Source: Cereibacter changlensis JA139 (GTDB taxonomy: Bacteria > Pseudomonadota > Alphaproteobacteria > Rhodobacterales > Rhodobacteraceae). From it: a stretch of DNA of 52,858 bases. Under the pieces are notes generated by a model, which was given only the letters and a program-made list of their open reading frames with translations, was not told the DNA's origin and made no database searches. The position numbers were made by a program, and so were the translations under genes. The stretch spans positions 1 through 52,858 of the forward strand of contig NZ_PZKG01000018.1 of assembly GCF_003034985.1 (NCBI RefSeq). Reading direction: 5' to 3'. Below, piece by piece: positions 26,649 through 34,169 of this stretch; position 1 is the first letter of the stretch, and the number at the start of each line of letters is the position of its first letter.

Positions 26649-28354
26649 ATGTCGAATTATGTCTATCTCATCGCGGCGCCTCATCTTCAGACCGCGCTCT
26701 CGCCTTTCCTTTCCACCTTCTCCGCCGACGAAACCTGCACTTTCCCCCTTGGAAGAGGCTACACACTCACCTTCCTCAGCCGCGGTCCGCGCCCGTCGAT
26801 CCGGCCGGACGGCTCGGTGTTTCTAGGCTACGCGATCAACCACGAGCGGCGGGAGATATGGTTCGACCCGCAACCCGACCAGCTCGGCGCCGACGATCTC
26901 GAAGGCTGCTTCTTCAGCGCCTCGCTCACACAGCGCGCGCCCTGCGGGATCAGCCTCCGCGGCGATGTCTTCGGTCAGTTGCCGATCCTCTACACCGCCG
27001 GAAACGATTTCTTCGCCTGTTCCGACAGCCTGCTCGGGCTGACGGAAGTCCGACGCGCGCTCGGCCTCCCAAATAGTCTGAATGAACCGCTCTTCATGGC
27101 GCGAACCAGCGTCTGGGTGGTCGGCGATCAGTTGTTGAACACGCAAACCTTCATAAACGACATCACCTACAACCTGCCCGGCGGCCGGCTGGATGTCTCA
27201 TGGCGGGACGAGCGGATTGTCTGCTCGGCGAGCCATGGCGGGGCGCCAGCTATGAAGAGGCGCTGCGAGACGCGGCCGCATCGATGACCGGGCTTCTGGC
27301 GGGCCTGCTGAGCGTCGAAGTGCCGGCGATACGTTTCGATCTGTCCGGCGGGCAGGACAGTCGTCTGGTGCTCGCCGCAGCCTTGGCAGGCAGCGAAAAT
27401 CTGGACCGCATCCATATCCAATCCTCTCAAACAGCCGTCGAGGATATGAAGATCGCGAAGCAGATTGCGGACGCCACCGGTCTCGTGCTCAACGCCCCTC
27501 CCTGGGATGGCGAGAAACCCTCGGTGCGCATCCCTCTGGCGCCGCTCTGGTACGCGGCGAGCGGGGGTATCTACGACGCGCTCTACGCCGCCAACAGCCG
27601 GATCGGCGACGAGGCCTTTTTCCTGGCGGGCGGGCACGGGGCGGAAACGCTGAAGGGCAACTACAACTGGCGGAGGGTGAGCGCCATCGCCCGCGATACA
27701 ACGCCGGTCGTGCAGCCCTTCCTCCGCGCCGCCCTCAGATCGGGGCTCGAGGCCCTCTCCATTGACCCGGACGCTCCTGATGGCAGTGAATGGCATTATC
27801 TCGGGTATCGCAACGCGTTGCACGGCAGCCGCATGACCAACGCGACGATCTACGCTCTTCGACCGCTCCTCGACCGCCGGCTGGTCGGCGCCGCTCACCA
27901 GCGGTTCGACGCGCAGGGCAAACCCGCGAAACCGGCGGAGTCGATGATCGCCGACCTCCTCATCCACATCAGCCCGGATCTCGCGGCCCTGCCCTTCGAC
28001 GAGGAGAAGAAAGCGCTGGACGCAACGCGGATCTCCAACCGTCTCGCCGTTCTGGGCAGGCTCGGGCCTGTCGAGCCCTACAAGGTGATCGGCAAGCCGT
28101 CTCCCACGATGGGCGGCCCGCTGAGCGGCCTGCTCCATCGCGCAAGGGCGACCGGCTTTCGGGAAAGCGCCTTCACGCAGGACACCGTGACAGCCCTGAT
28201 CAACCAGGCGCGCGAGCATGCCCCGGCAGAGCTGCGCGCCTATATCGGCGAGATGGCGGATGCCTGCATCGCACAGATGCAGACCCCGCTCGTCAGCAAC
28301 ACGCGCCCCGCCAGAGCCGCCGGAAAGCTGATGTCGCTGATGATGGTGAGTTGA
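26649..28354 (+). pseudogene. Asparagine-synthase-like protein, frameshifted
   Basis: Two frames encode one protein of about 568 residues. Part 1 (26649 to about 27231) has an Ntn-like glutaminase fold segment (GDVFGQLPILYTAGNDFFACSDS) but starts MSNYVYLI, lacking the Cys2 nucleophile of true glutamine-dependent enzymes. Part 2 (to 28354) contains the ATP-pyrophosphatase loop FDLSGGQDSR. Adding one C at about 27231 (GCGAGCC-C-ATGG) joins them as SASPWRGASYEEALRD. Proteins of this kind amidate or cyclise carboxylates; the family also includes lasso-peptide cyclases and polysaccharide-linked enzymes, and no partner gene decides between them. The reading frames fit a recent single-base loss or a read error. 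Confidence 0.75.
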
Positions 28355-28374
28355 GAGGGGGCAGCGGCCCCCTC
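28355..28374. terminator. GC hairpin between convergent genes
   Basis: GAGGGGGC / GCCCCCTC forms an 8-bp perfect stem with loop AGCG immediately after the asparagine-synthase-like stop codon and before the dctD-like gene end. No T-run follows. Confidence 0.5.
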
Positions 28375-28382
28375 CAGCCGCC

Positions 28383-29711
28383 TCAGACGTAATCGCCCCG
28401 GCTCAACCCGTATTTCGCCATCTTCTCGTTCAGCGTCCGGCGCGGCAGGCACAGCTCTTCCATGACGCCGACGATGCTGCCCTTGTGGCGGCGCATCGTG
28501 TTGTCGATCAGCATCCGCTCGAAGGCTTCCACATAATCCTTCAACGGCTTGCCCTCGGTGGTCAGCGCCGGACCCGAGGCCTCGTTGTCGGCCATCAGCA
28601 AGGAGGCGATCGAGCCCGACCCCCGCCGGTTCTGCAGCACGGCGCGTTCGGCGATGTTAACCAGCTGGCGCACATTGCCCGGCCAGGGCGCCTGCAACAG
28701 CTGCGCCGCCTCCTGCGCCGTCACCTGCGGCGCCTCGCAGCCGTATTCCTCGGCGAACTGCTCCGACATCCGGGTGAAGAGCGTCAGGATATCCTCGCCC
28801 CGCGTCCTGAGCGGCGGCAGCACGATGGTCATGGCCCCGAGCCGGTAATAGAGATCCGAGCGCAGCACGTTCTCCAGCGTCGTATCCGGCGCGTGCTCGT
28901 TGCAGATCGCGATGATCCGCGTCTCGGGCGGCGTGCCCTGCTCGTTGATCAGCGTCAAGAGCCGCGACTGCAGCGGATGGCTCAGCGCCTCGATGTCCTC
29001 GAGGCAGAGCGTCCCGCCCCGCGCCTCCTCGACCAGAGGCAGCGTGCCCTCCTCCGACGGGCCGAACAGCTTGGCCGACAGCTGGTCCTCGCCCCAGGCC
29101 GCACACGAAATCGTGACGAACTTGCGCCCCGCCCGCGCCCCCACGGCATGCAGCGCATGGGCCACCAGCGTCTTGCCGGTCCCGGTCTCGCCGTCGATCA
29201 GCACATGGCTGTCGGCCTGGCCGAGGTCGAGGATATCCTCGCGCAGCCGCTCCATCACCGGGGACGACCCGATCAGCTTCTTCATCAGCACCGTGCCATC
29301 CGACAGCTCGCGCCTGAGCGCCCGGTTGTCCAGCGTCAGCCGGCGCAGCTGCGTCGCGCGCTTGGCGAGCTCGGTCATCCGGTCGGGGTTGAACGGCTTC
29401 TCCAGAAAGTCATAGGCCCCGACGCGCATCGCCTCGACCGCCATCGGCACATCGCCATGGCCGGTGATCAGGATCACCGGCAGCCCGGAATCCATGCTCA
29501 TCAGCCGCTTCAGGAAGGACATCCCGTCCATCCCCGGCATCTTGATATCGCTCACCACGACGCCGGGAAATTCCGCGCCGATCCCCTTCAGGGCCTCTTC
29601 CGCACTCGCATAGGTCTCGGTGTCGAAACCGGACAAAGCCAGCCACTGGCTGATCGACTGCCGCATGTCGGCTTCGTCATCAACGATCGCCACCTTCATC
29701 GCACGGGCCAT
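28383..29711 (-). CDS. NtrC-family response regulator, DctD-like, without GAFTGA
   Basis: 442 residues. The receiver domain has phospho-acceptor D55 (SDIKMPGMDG) and LEKPF. The AAA+ domain has Walker A GETGTGKT (174-181) and a Walker-B-like segment GGTLCLEDIE. A Fis-type helix-turn-helix sits at the end (GSIVGVMEELCLPRRTLNEKMAKYG). Where sigma-54 activators have GAFTGA, this protein reads LFGPSEEGTLPLVEEARGG, so the loop is missing. It probably does not remodel sigma-54 polymerase in the usual way, as known for the GAFTGA-less NtrC of Rhodobacter capsulatus. It lies 7 bp downstream of its sensor kinase. No dicarboxylate transporter is adjacent, so the DctD name rests on similarity only. Confidence 0.85.
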   Translation of the reverse strand: MARAMKVAIVDDEADMRQSISQWLALSGFDTETYASAEEALKGIGAEFPGVVVSDIKMPGMDGMSFLKRLMSMDSGLPVILITGHGDVPMAVEAMRVGAYDFLEKPFNPDRMTELAKRATQLRRLTLDNRALRRELSDGTVLMKKLIGSSPVMERLREDILDLGQADSHVLIDGETGTGKTLVAHALHAVGARAGRKFVTISCAAWGEDQLSAKLFGPSEEGTLPLVEEARGGTLCLEDIEALSHPLQSRLLTLINEQGTPPETRIIAICNEHAPDTTLENVLRSDLYYRLGAMTIVLPPLRTRGEDILTLFTRMSEQFAEEYGCEAPQVTAQEAAQLLQAPWPGNVRQLVNIAERAVLQNRRGSGSIASLLMADNEASGPALTTEGKPLKDYVEAFERMLIDNTMRRHKGSIVGVMEELCLPRRTLNEKMAKYGLSRGDYV

Positions 29712-29718
29712 AGAATCC

Positions 29719-31482
29719 TCACTCGGCTGCTGCCACTTCCTTGCCCAATATGGGCAGCTGAACCTCGAATACAGCCCCGCCGCCTTCCGCATTGCGCGCG
29801 GTCAGCCGGCCTCCGAGATCAGTCACGATGCCTGACGAGATCGCGAGGCCAAGCCCCACCCCCTCGCCGGGCTTCTTCGTGGTGTAGAAAGGCTCGAACA
29901 GGTTGTCGAGATCGGTGATCCCCTGGCCATTGTCGCGCACGGTCAGCGTCGCGGTCTCGCCCGCAGACAGAAGCAGATCGATCTGCGGGGCGGCTACCGT
30001 CTTGGTTGCATCGAGCGCATTGCGCAGCAGGTTGATGATCACCTGCTCCAGCCGCAGCCGGTCGGCCATCACCATCACCGGCTGGCGCGGCAGGGTGCGG
30101 GTGATGCGCACCACCCGGACCTTCAGTTGCGGCTCCATCATCGACAGCGCCGAGGAGACGCAGAGCCGAACATCCACCGGCTCGAAGGCGTCACCGCCTT
30201 TGCGGGCATAGCTTTTCAACTGTCGGGTGATGGCCCCCATCCGCTCGATCAGGTCGTCGATCCGCTGGAACGAGCTCAGCGCCTCGTCCGGCCGCCGCCG
30301 CTGCAACAAGAGCCGCGCACCGGCGAGATAGGTCTTCATCGCCGCCAGCGGCTGGTTCAGCTCGTGGCTCACCGCCGCCGACATCTCGCCCAGCGCCGCC
30401 AGCTTCGACGATTGCGCCAGCGTCAGCTCGGCCACCGCCAGGTCCTTCTGCACCTTCTCGCGCTCGGCGACTTCCCGCTGCAACCGGGCGTTCAGGAGGC
30501 GGAGTTCCGCCGATTCCCGCTGGAACGACATGCTCTGCGACCAGGCCCGCCGCGACAGCAGGTAGAAGGCCAGCGCCAGCAGGATGGCGAAGCCCATGAT
30601 CTCCAGCGCGAGGATGCCGTTCACCCGTTCGCGCACGGAATCATAGGCGGTGAAGGTGACGATGCGCCAGCCGCGGAACGGCACCCGCGCCTCGGTCTTC
30701 ATCACCGCCTCGCCCTTGAGATAGGCGTCGGGCGGGTTCTGCGCCCAGTCCGCGGTCACCTGCAGCGCCCGGCGGATCGCCGAGGGCGCATCGCGCACCG
30801 CCAGCGCCTCGTCGATGGTCAGCCCGCGCCAGCGCGGCTCGGTGGCGAGGATCACCACGCCCTGACTGTCTGTCACCAGCACGGCGTCCTGCAGCCCGGC
30901 CCAGGCGCGCTCGTATTTCATCAGATCAACCGCGACGACGATCACCCCGATCACCCGGTTGTCGGACAGCACCGCGCGGGAATAGGTGAAATCGAACATC
31001 CCCTCCTCGCGCTGCGCCGAGGTGAAGACCGTCTCCTTGGTGCGCTGCGCATCGACGAAATAGGGCGCGGCGCGGTGCGAGGTGCCAAGGAGGTTGCGGT
31101 TGGTCGCCCCCACCGTCCGCCCGTCCTTGTCGAGCAGCAGGATCGAGGCCGCGCCGATCTCGGTCTGGAACGAGATCAGCCGCTGCGAGGTGGCCGAGAA
31201 ATCGCCCGACCCCAGCGCGCCGATCAGCGCCGGGTCGCGCGCCAGCAGCAGGGGCACCACCGAGGTGCGCTGCAATTCGCTGAGCATGTTGCCCGAATAG
31301 AGCGCGAGCCTGACTTCGGAACGGTTGCGCGTGGTCTCGGTGAAACGCTCGCTCATCCAGCGGTTCGTCACCAGCACGACGGCAATGGCCACCAGCACCA
31401 GCGCGGTGATGGTCAGCCGCACCCGCCAGGAGATCCCCGGCGCGGCCTCATCCGTCTCGTCGCTGTGGAACGCCCCATCCAT
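29719..31482 (-). CDS. DctB-like sensor histidine kinase
   Basis: 587 residues from ATG 31482. A first membrane helix (about residues 22-40) is followed by a periplasmic double-Cache-type sensor domain of some 240 residues (VGATNRNLLGTSHRAAPYF). A second helix (about 285-305), a coiled coil (SAELRLLNARLQREVAEREKVQKDL), the H-box AVSHELNQPLAAMKTYL and the ATPase domain with DNGQGI and GVGLGLAIS follow. DctB homologues sense C4-dicarboxylates. It is upstream of and co-directional with the GAFTGA-less regulator, and downstream of purQ by 47 bp. Confidence 0.9.
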   Translation of the reverse strand: MDGAFHSDETDEAAPGISWRVRLTITALVLVAIAVVLVTNRWMSERFTETTRNRSEVRLALYSGNMLSELQRTSVVPLLLARDPALIGALGSGDFSATSQRLISFQTEIGAASILLLDKDGRTVGATNRNLLGTSHRAAPYFVDAQRTKETVFTSAQREEGMFDFTYSRAVLSDNRVIGVIVVAVDLMKYERAWAGLQDAVLVTDSQGVVILATEPRWRGLTIDEALAVRDAPSAIRRALQVTADWAQNPPDAYLKGEAVMKTEARVPFRGWRIVTFTAYDSVRERVNGILALEIMGFAILLALAFYLLSRRAWSQSMSFQRESAELRLLNARLQREVAEREKVQKDLAVAELTLAQSSKLAALGEMSAAVSHELNQPLAAMKTYLAGARLLLQRRRPDEALSSFQRIDDLIERMGAITRQLKSYARKGGDAFEPVDVRLCVSSALSMMEPQLKVRVVRITRTLPRQPVMVMADRLRLEQVIINLLRNALDATKTVAAPQIDLLLSAGETATLTVRDNGQGITDLDNLFEPFYTTKKPGEGVGLGLAISSGIVTDLGGRLTARNAEGGGAVFEVQLPILGKEVAAAE

Positions 31483-31529
31483 GCGGCGCAAGTTACGCGC
31501 AGGGCCCTGTCACAACAAGCCGCAGACGC

Positions 31530-32198
31530 TCAGGCAAGCGCCATCCTGCCCAGCAGCGAGCGGAACAGCCCCATGCCGTCGCTGCCGCCCTGCACCGGGT
31601 CGACCACCCGCTCGGGATGCGGCATCAGCCCCAGCACCCGGCGGTTCTCCGACAGGACACCGGCGATGTCATCCATCGCGCCGTTCGGATTGGCCCGGTA
31701 GCGGAAGGCCACCCGGTCCTCGGCCCGGAGCCGCGCCAGCGTTTCGGCATCCACCGTGTAATTGCCGTCGTGATGCGCGACCGGAAAGCGGACCACCGCC
31801 CCCTTGGCCCAGCCATCGGTGAAGGCGCTGTCGGCCGTGGCGACCTCCAGCTCCACCGTCTTGCAGATGAACTTCAGCCCGGCATTGCGCATCAGCGCCC
31901 CCGGCAGCAGACCGGTCTCAGTCAGCACCTGGAAGCCGTTGCAGATCCCCAGCACGAAGCCGCCGCGCGCCGCATGGGCCGCCACCGCCGATGCAATGGG
32001 CGAGCGCGCCGCGATGGCGCCGCAGCGCAGGTAATCGCCGAAGGAAAAGCCGCCCGGGATGCCGACGACATCGACGCCCTCCGGCAGGCTGGTGTCCTTG
32101 TGCCAGACCCGCACCACCTCGGCGCCCGCCGCCTCGAAGGCCACGGCCAGATCGCGGTCGCAATTGGACCCGGGAAAGGTGATGACGGCGGCTTTCAT
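31530..32198 (-). CDS. purQ: Phosphoribosylformylglycinamidine synthase subunit PurQ
   Basis: 222 residues, a class I glutamine amidotransferase. The nucleophile elbow is [10 protein letters not shown], with the late catalytic His in MPHPER followed by VVDPVQGG. It supplies ammonia to the PurL/PurS complex that makes FGAM in purine synthesis. It shares direction with purS and purC, but 340 bp separate it from purS. That spacer contains repeats and hairpins, so its expression may be partly uncoupled. purL is not in the window. Confidence 0.96.
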   Translation of the reverse strand: MKAAVITFPGSNCDRDLAVAFEAAGAEVVRVWHKDTSLPEGVDVVGIPGGFSFGDYLRCGAIAARSPIASAVAAHAARGGFVLGICNGFQVLTETGLLPGALMRNAGLKFICKTVELEVATADSAFTDGWAKGAVVRFPVAHHDGNYTVDAETLARLRAEDRVAFRYRANPNGAMDDIAGVLSENRRVLGLMPHPERVVDPVQGGSDGMGLFRSLLGRMALA

Positions 32199-32312
32199 GG
32201 CGCTCTCCGCAAGGGACAAGGGGAATGCCGCCTCATACCGCGATCCCGCAGCCAACTCCAGCCCAAGAAACAACGCAAATCGTCCCCCGCGCCGCTTCCC
32301 CTCACCTTGTCC

Positions 32313-32366
32313 AAATATCCTCGGGGGGAGCCGCCGCAGGCGGCGTCGGGGGGCAGACAGCCCCCC
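32313..32366. repeat. Intergenic repeat: ATATCCTCGGGGG motif plus GGGGGC hairpin
   Basis: The 15-mer AAATATCCTCGGGGG (32313-32327) is followed by two hairpins, the second with loop AGACA (32348-32366). The same 15-mer and the same AGACA/TGTCT-loop hairpin recur in reverse orientation at 37141-37185. Confidence 0.75.
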
Positions 32367-32428
32367 GCTTTCGGAAGCCCGCAGCCGCATCCCGTGGGGT
32401 GGGGCGGAACCCCACCCCACGCAAAACC

Positions 32429-32454
32429 CGTAGGGTGCGCATTCATTGCGCACC
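32429..32454 (+). repeat. Third copy of the 26-bp REP-like element
   Basis: Identical over 26 bases to 43-68, core TAGGGTGCGC, here as a single unit rather than a pair. Confidence 0.75.
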
Positions 32455-32520
32455 CCCGCGCAACGCCTAACAAACCCTTAACGCGCCCAAAAACTCACAA
32501 CAAACCCAATCACTTACCCC

Positions 32521-32540
32521 GATTTTCACGCGTGAAAATC
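32521..32540. repeat. Perfect 20-bp palindrome overlapping the purS stop
   Basis: GATTTTCACG and its complement form a 20-base palindrome that overlaps the purS stop codon (32539-32541) by two bases. The inner 16 bases TTTTCACGCGTGAAAA recur at 37204-37219. It may be a protein-binding site or a hairpin-forming repeat. Confidence 0.7.
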
Positions 32541-32778
32541 AGACGATCTCCACCGAATACTTCTCGATCACCGTATTTGCGAGCAGCTTCTCGCACATCG
32601 CCCGCACCTCGGCCTCCGCCGCCGCCCGGTCGCCGGCGGCCAGATCGAGCTCGATCACCTTGCCCTGCCGCACGCCCTCGACCCCGGCGAAGCCGAGCGT
32701 TCCCAGCGCATGTTTCACCGCCTCGCCCTGCGGATCGAGAACGCCATCCTTCAGCATGACATGGACGCGGGCTTTCAT
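32539..32778 (-). CDS. purS: Phosphoribosylformylglycinamidine synthase subunit PurS
   Basis: 79 residues, standard PurS length (KARVHVMLKDGVLDPQGEAVKHALGTLGF, ending ANTVIEKYSVEIV). It bridges PurL and PurQ in FGAM synthesis. It starts 11 bp after the purC stop, so the two are one transcript. Confidence 0.95.
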   Translation of the reverse strand: MKARVHVMLKDGVLDPQGEAVKHALGTLGFAGVEGVRQGKVIELDLAAGDRAAAEAEVRAMCEKLLANTVIEKYSVEIV

Positions 32779-32789
32779 CGGACGACCTC

Positions 32790-33551
32790 TCAGTTGATCA
32801 GCGTGGGCTTGGTTGTATGGGTGACGTTCGAGGGCAGCACCCCCAGACGCCGGGCAAGTTCGGTATAGACGTCGGCCAGGGGCCCCGGCTCGCGCGCCAG
32901 CCCTTCCCGGTCCGGCGCCTCCAGCCCGCGGGTGTCCCAGAGCCGGCAGCTGTCCGGCGAGATCTCGTCGGCCACGATCAGCCGCATGAAGTCGCCTTCC
33001 CAGATCCGCCCGACCTCCAGCCGGAAGTCGGCGAGCCGGATGCCCACGCCCATCATCACGCCCGACAGGAAATCGTTCACCCTGAGCGCCAGAGCCACGA
33101 TGTCGTCCAGATCCTGCTGGCTGGCCCAGCCGAAGGCGATGACATGCTCCTCGGCCACCATCGGATTGCCGAGTTTGTCGTCCTTGAAGTAATATTCCAC
33201 GATCGGCCGCGGCAGCGCCGTCCCCTCCGGGATCCCCAGCCGGGTCGCGATCTCGCCGGCGGAATAGTTGCGCACCACCACTTCCAGCGGCAGGATCTCC
33301 GCCATCCGCACCAGCTGCTCGCGCATGTTGATCCGGCGGATGAAATGCGTCGGCACGCCGATGCCGTTCAGCCCGGCCATGAAGAACTCGGACAGCCGGT
33401 TGTTCAGCACGCCCTTGCCCTCGACCATCGCCTGCGGCGGCGTCGCCCCGGCCAGCCCGTCGTCCTTGAAGTACTGGATCAGCGTTCCCGGCTCCGGCCC
33501 TTCGTAGAGGATCTTGGCCTTGCCTTCGTAGACCTTCTTGCGCCGTGCCAT
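32790..33551 (-). CDS. purC: Phosphoribosylaminoimidazole-succinocarboxamide synthase PurC
   Basis: 253 residues from MARRKKVYEGKAKILYEGP, the family start; the frame upstream to 33890 is not part of it. SAICAR synthetase motifs VVVRNYSAGEIATRLG and LADFRLEVGR are present. It joins aspartate to CAIR in purine synthesis. First gene of purC-purS-(purQ), with GGAG upstream of the ATG, divergent from the DUF1476 gene over 211 bp. Confidence 0.96.
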   Translation of the reverse strand: MARRKKVYEGKAKILYEGPEPGTLIQYFKDDGLAGATPPQAMVEGKGVLNNRLSEFFMAGLNGIGVPTHFIRRINMREQLVRMAEILPLEVVVRNYSAGEIATRLGIPEGTALPRPIVEYYFKDDKLGNPMVAEEHVIAFGWASQQDLDDIVALALRVNDFLSGVMMGVGIRLADFRLEVGRIWEGDFMRLIVADEISPDSCRLWDTRGLEAPDREGLAREPGPLADVYTELARRLGVLPSNVTHTTKPTLIN

Positions 33552-33762
33552 GAACTCTCCGATCGAACGACGAAACAGGCGCGCCAGAAGCGCCCCGCTC
33601 AGTTGTGATGGGCTATAAGCCAAGCCGCCCCCTGTCGCAAGCGGTCCCCGTCCCCGACCCCCGGCCTGCAGCCTTTCCGCGCAGCCCGGCGCGCGCCCCA
33701 TCTTGCGAGCCGCCGGGTCAGGGGGCATATGGGAGAAAAGCAAATCCAGGGGAGGTTCCGCC

Positions 33763-34077
33763 ATGACCACATTCGAAGACCGCGAGCGCGCGTTCGAAAG
33801 CAAATACGCGCATGACGCGGACATGCAGTTCCGCGCCGAGGCCCGGCGCAACAAGCTGGTCGGCCTCTGGGCCGCCGAGCTGCTGGGCAAGTCCGGCGCC
33901 GAGGCCGAGGCCTATGCGCTGAGCGTGGTGCAGGCCGATTTCGACGAGCCGGGGACGGAGGATGTGGTGCGCAAGCTCTCCGCCGATCTGGGCGACAAGG
34001 CCGACGCCGAGGCGATCCGCGCCAAGCTGGCCGAGATGCTGCCGGTCGCCAAGGCCCAGCTGATGAGCGAAAACTGA
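33763..34077 (+). CDS. DUF1476 protein, F1-ATPase zeta-subunit type inhibitor
   Basis: 104 residues, helical and highly charged. The N-terminus MTTFEDRERAFESKYAHDADMQFRAEARRN is the family signature, matching the zeta subunit described in Paracoccus denitrificans and other alphaproteobacteria, which inhibits ATP hydrolysis by the F1FO synthase. SD GGGGAGG is 6 bases before the ATG. It is divergent from purC, with no other ATP synthase gene nearby. Function is by family. Confidence 0.88.
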   Translation: MTTFEDRERAFESKYAHDADMQFRAEARRNKLVGLWAAELLGKSGAEAEAYALSVVQADFDEPGTEDVVRKLSADLGDKADAEAIRAKLAEMLPVAKAQLMSEN

Positions 34078-34169
34078 GCCGACGGCTCCCAGCCTGATCC
34101 TGTCCGGCCGTTAACGGTCTGTCCATCCCGAGCGCCTAAGCTGCCGTCAAGGCGGGGCGGGAGATCGGG

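Larger units (their letters stand above)
32199..32538. other. Repeat-rich spacer between purS and purQ
   Basis: No gene. It contains in order: motif AAATATCCTCGGGGG at 32313-32327; a hairpin GCCGCC-GCA-GGCGGC at 32330-32344; a hairpin GGGGGGC-AGACA-GCCCCCC at 32348-32366; a REP-like unit at 32429-32454; and the palindrome starting at 32521. It resembles a repository for several intergenic repeat families within an otherwise tight pur operon. Confidence 0.7.

Noticed and set aside
26405-26650. Possible lasso-peptide precursor upstream of the asparagine-synthase-like gene
   Set aside because: No short frame with a leader and a Gly-x7-9-Glu/Asp core was seen, and no B-type protease gene lies nearby.
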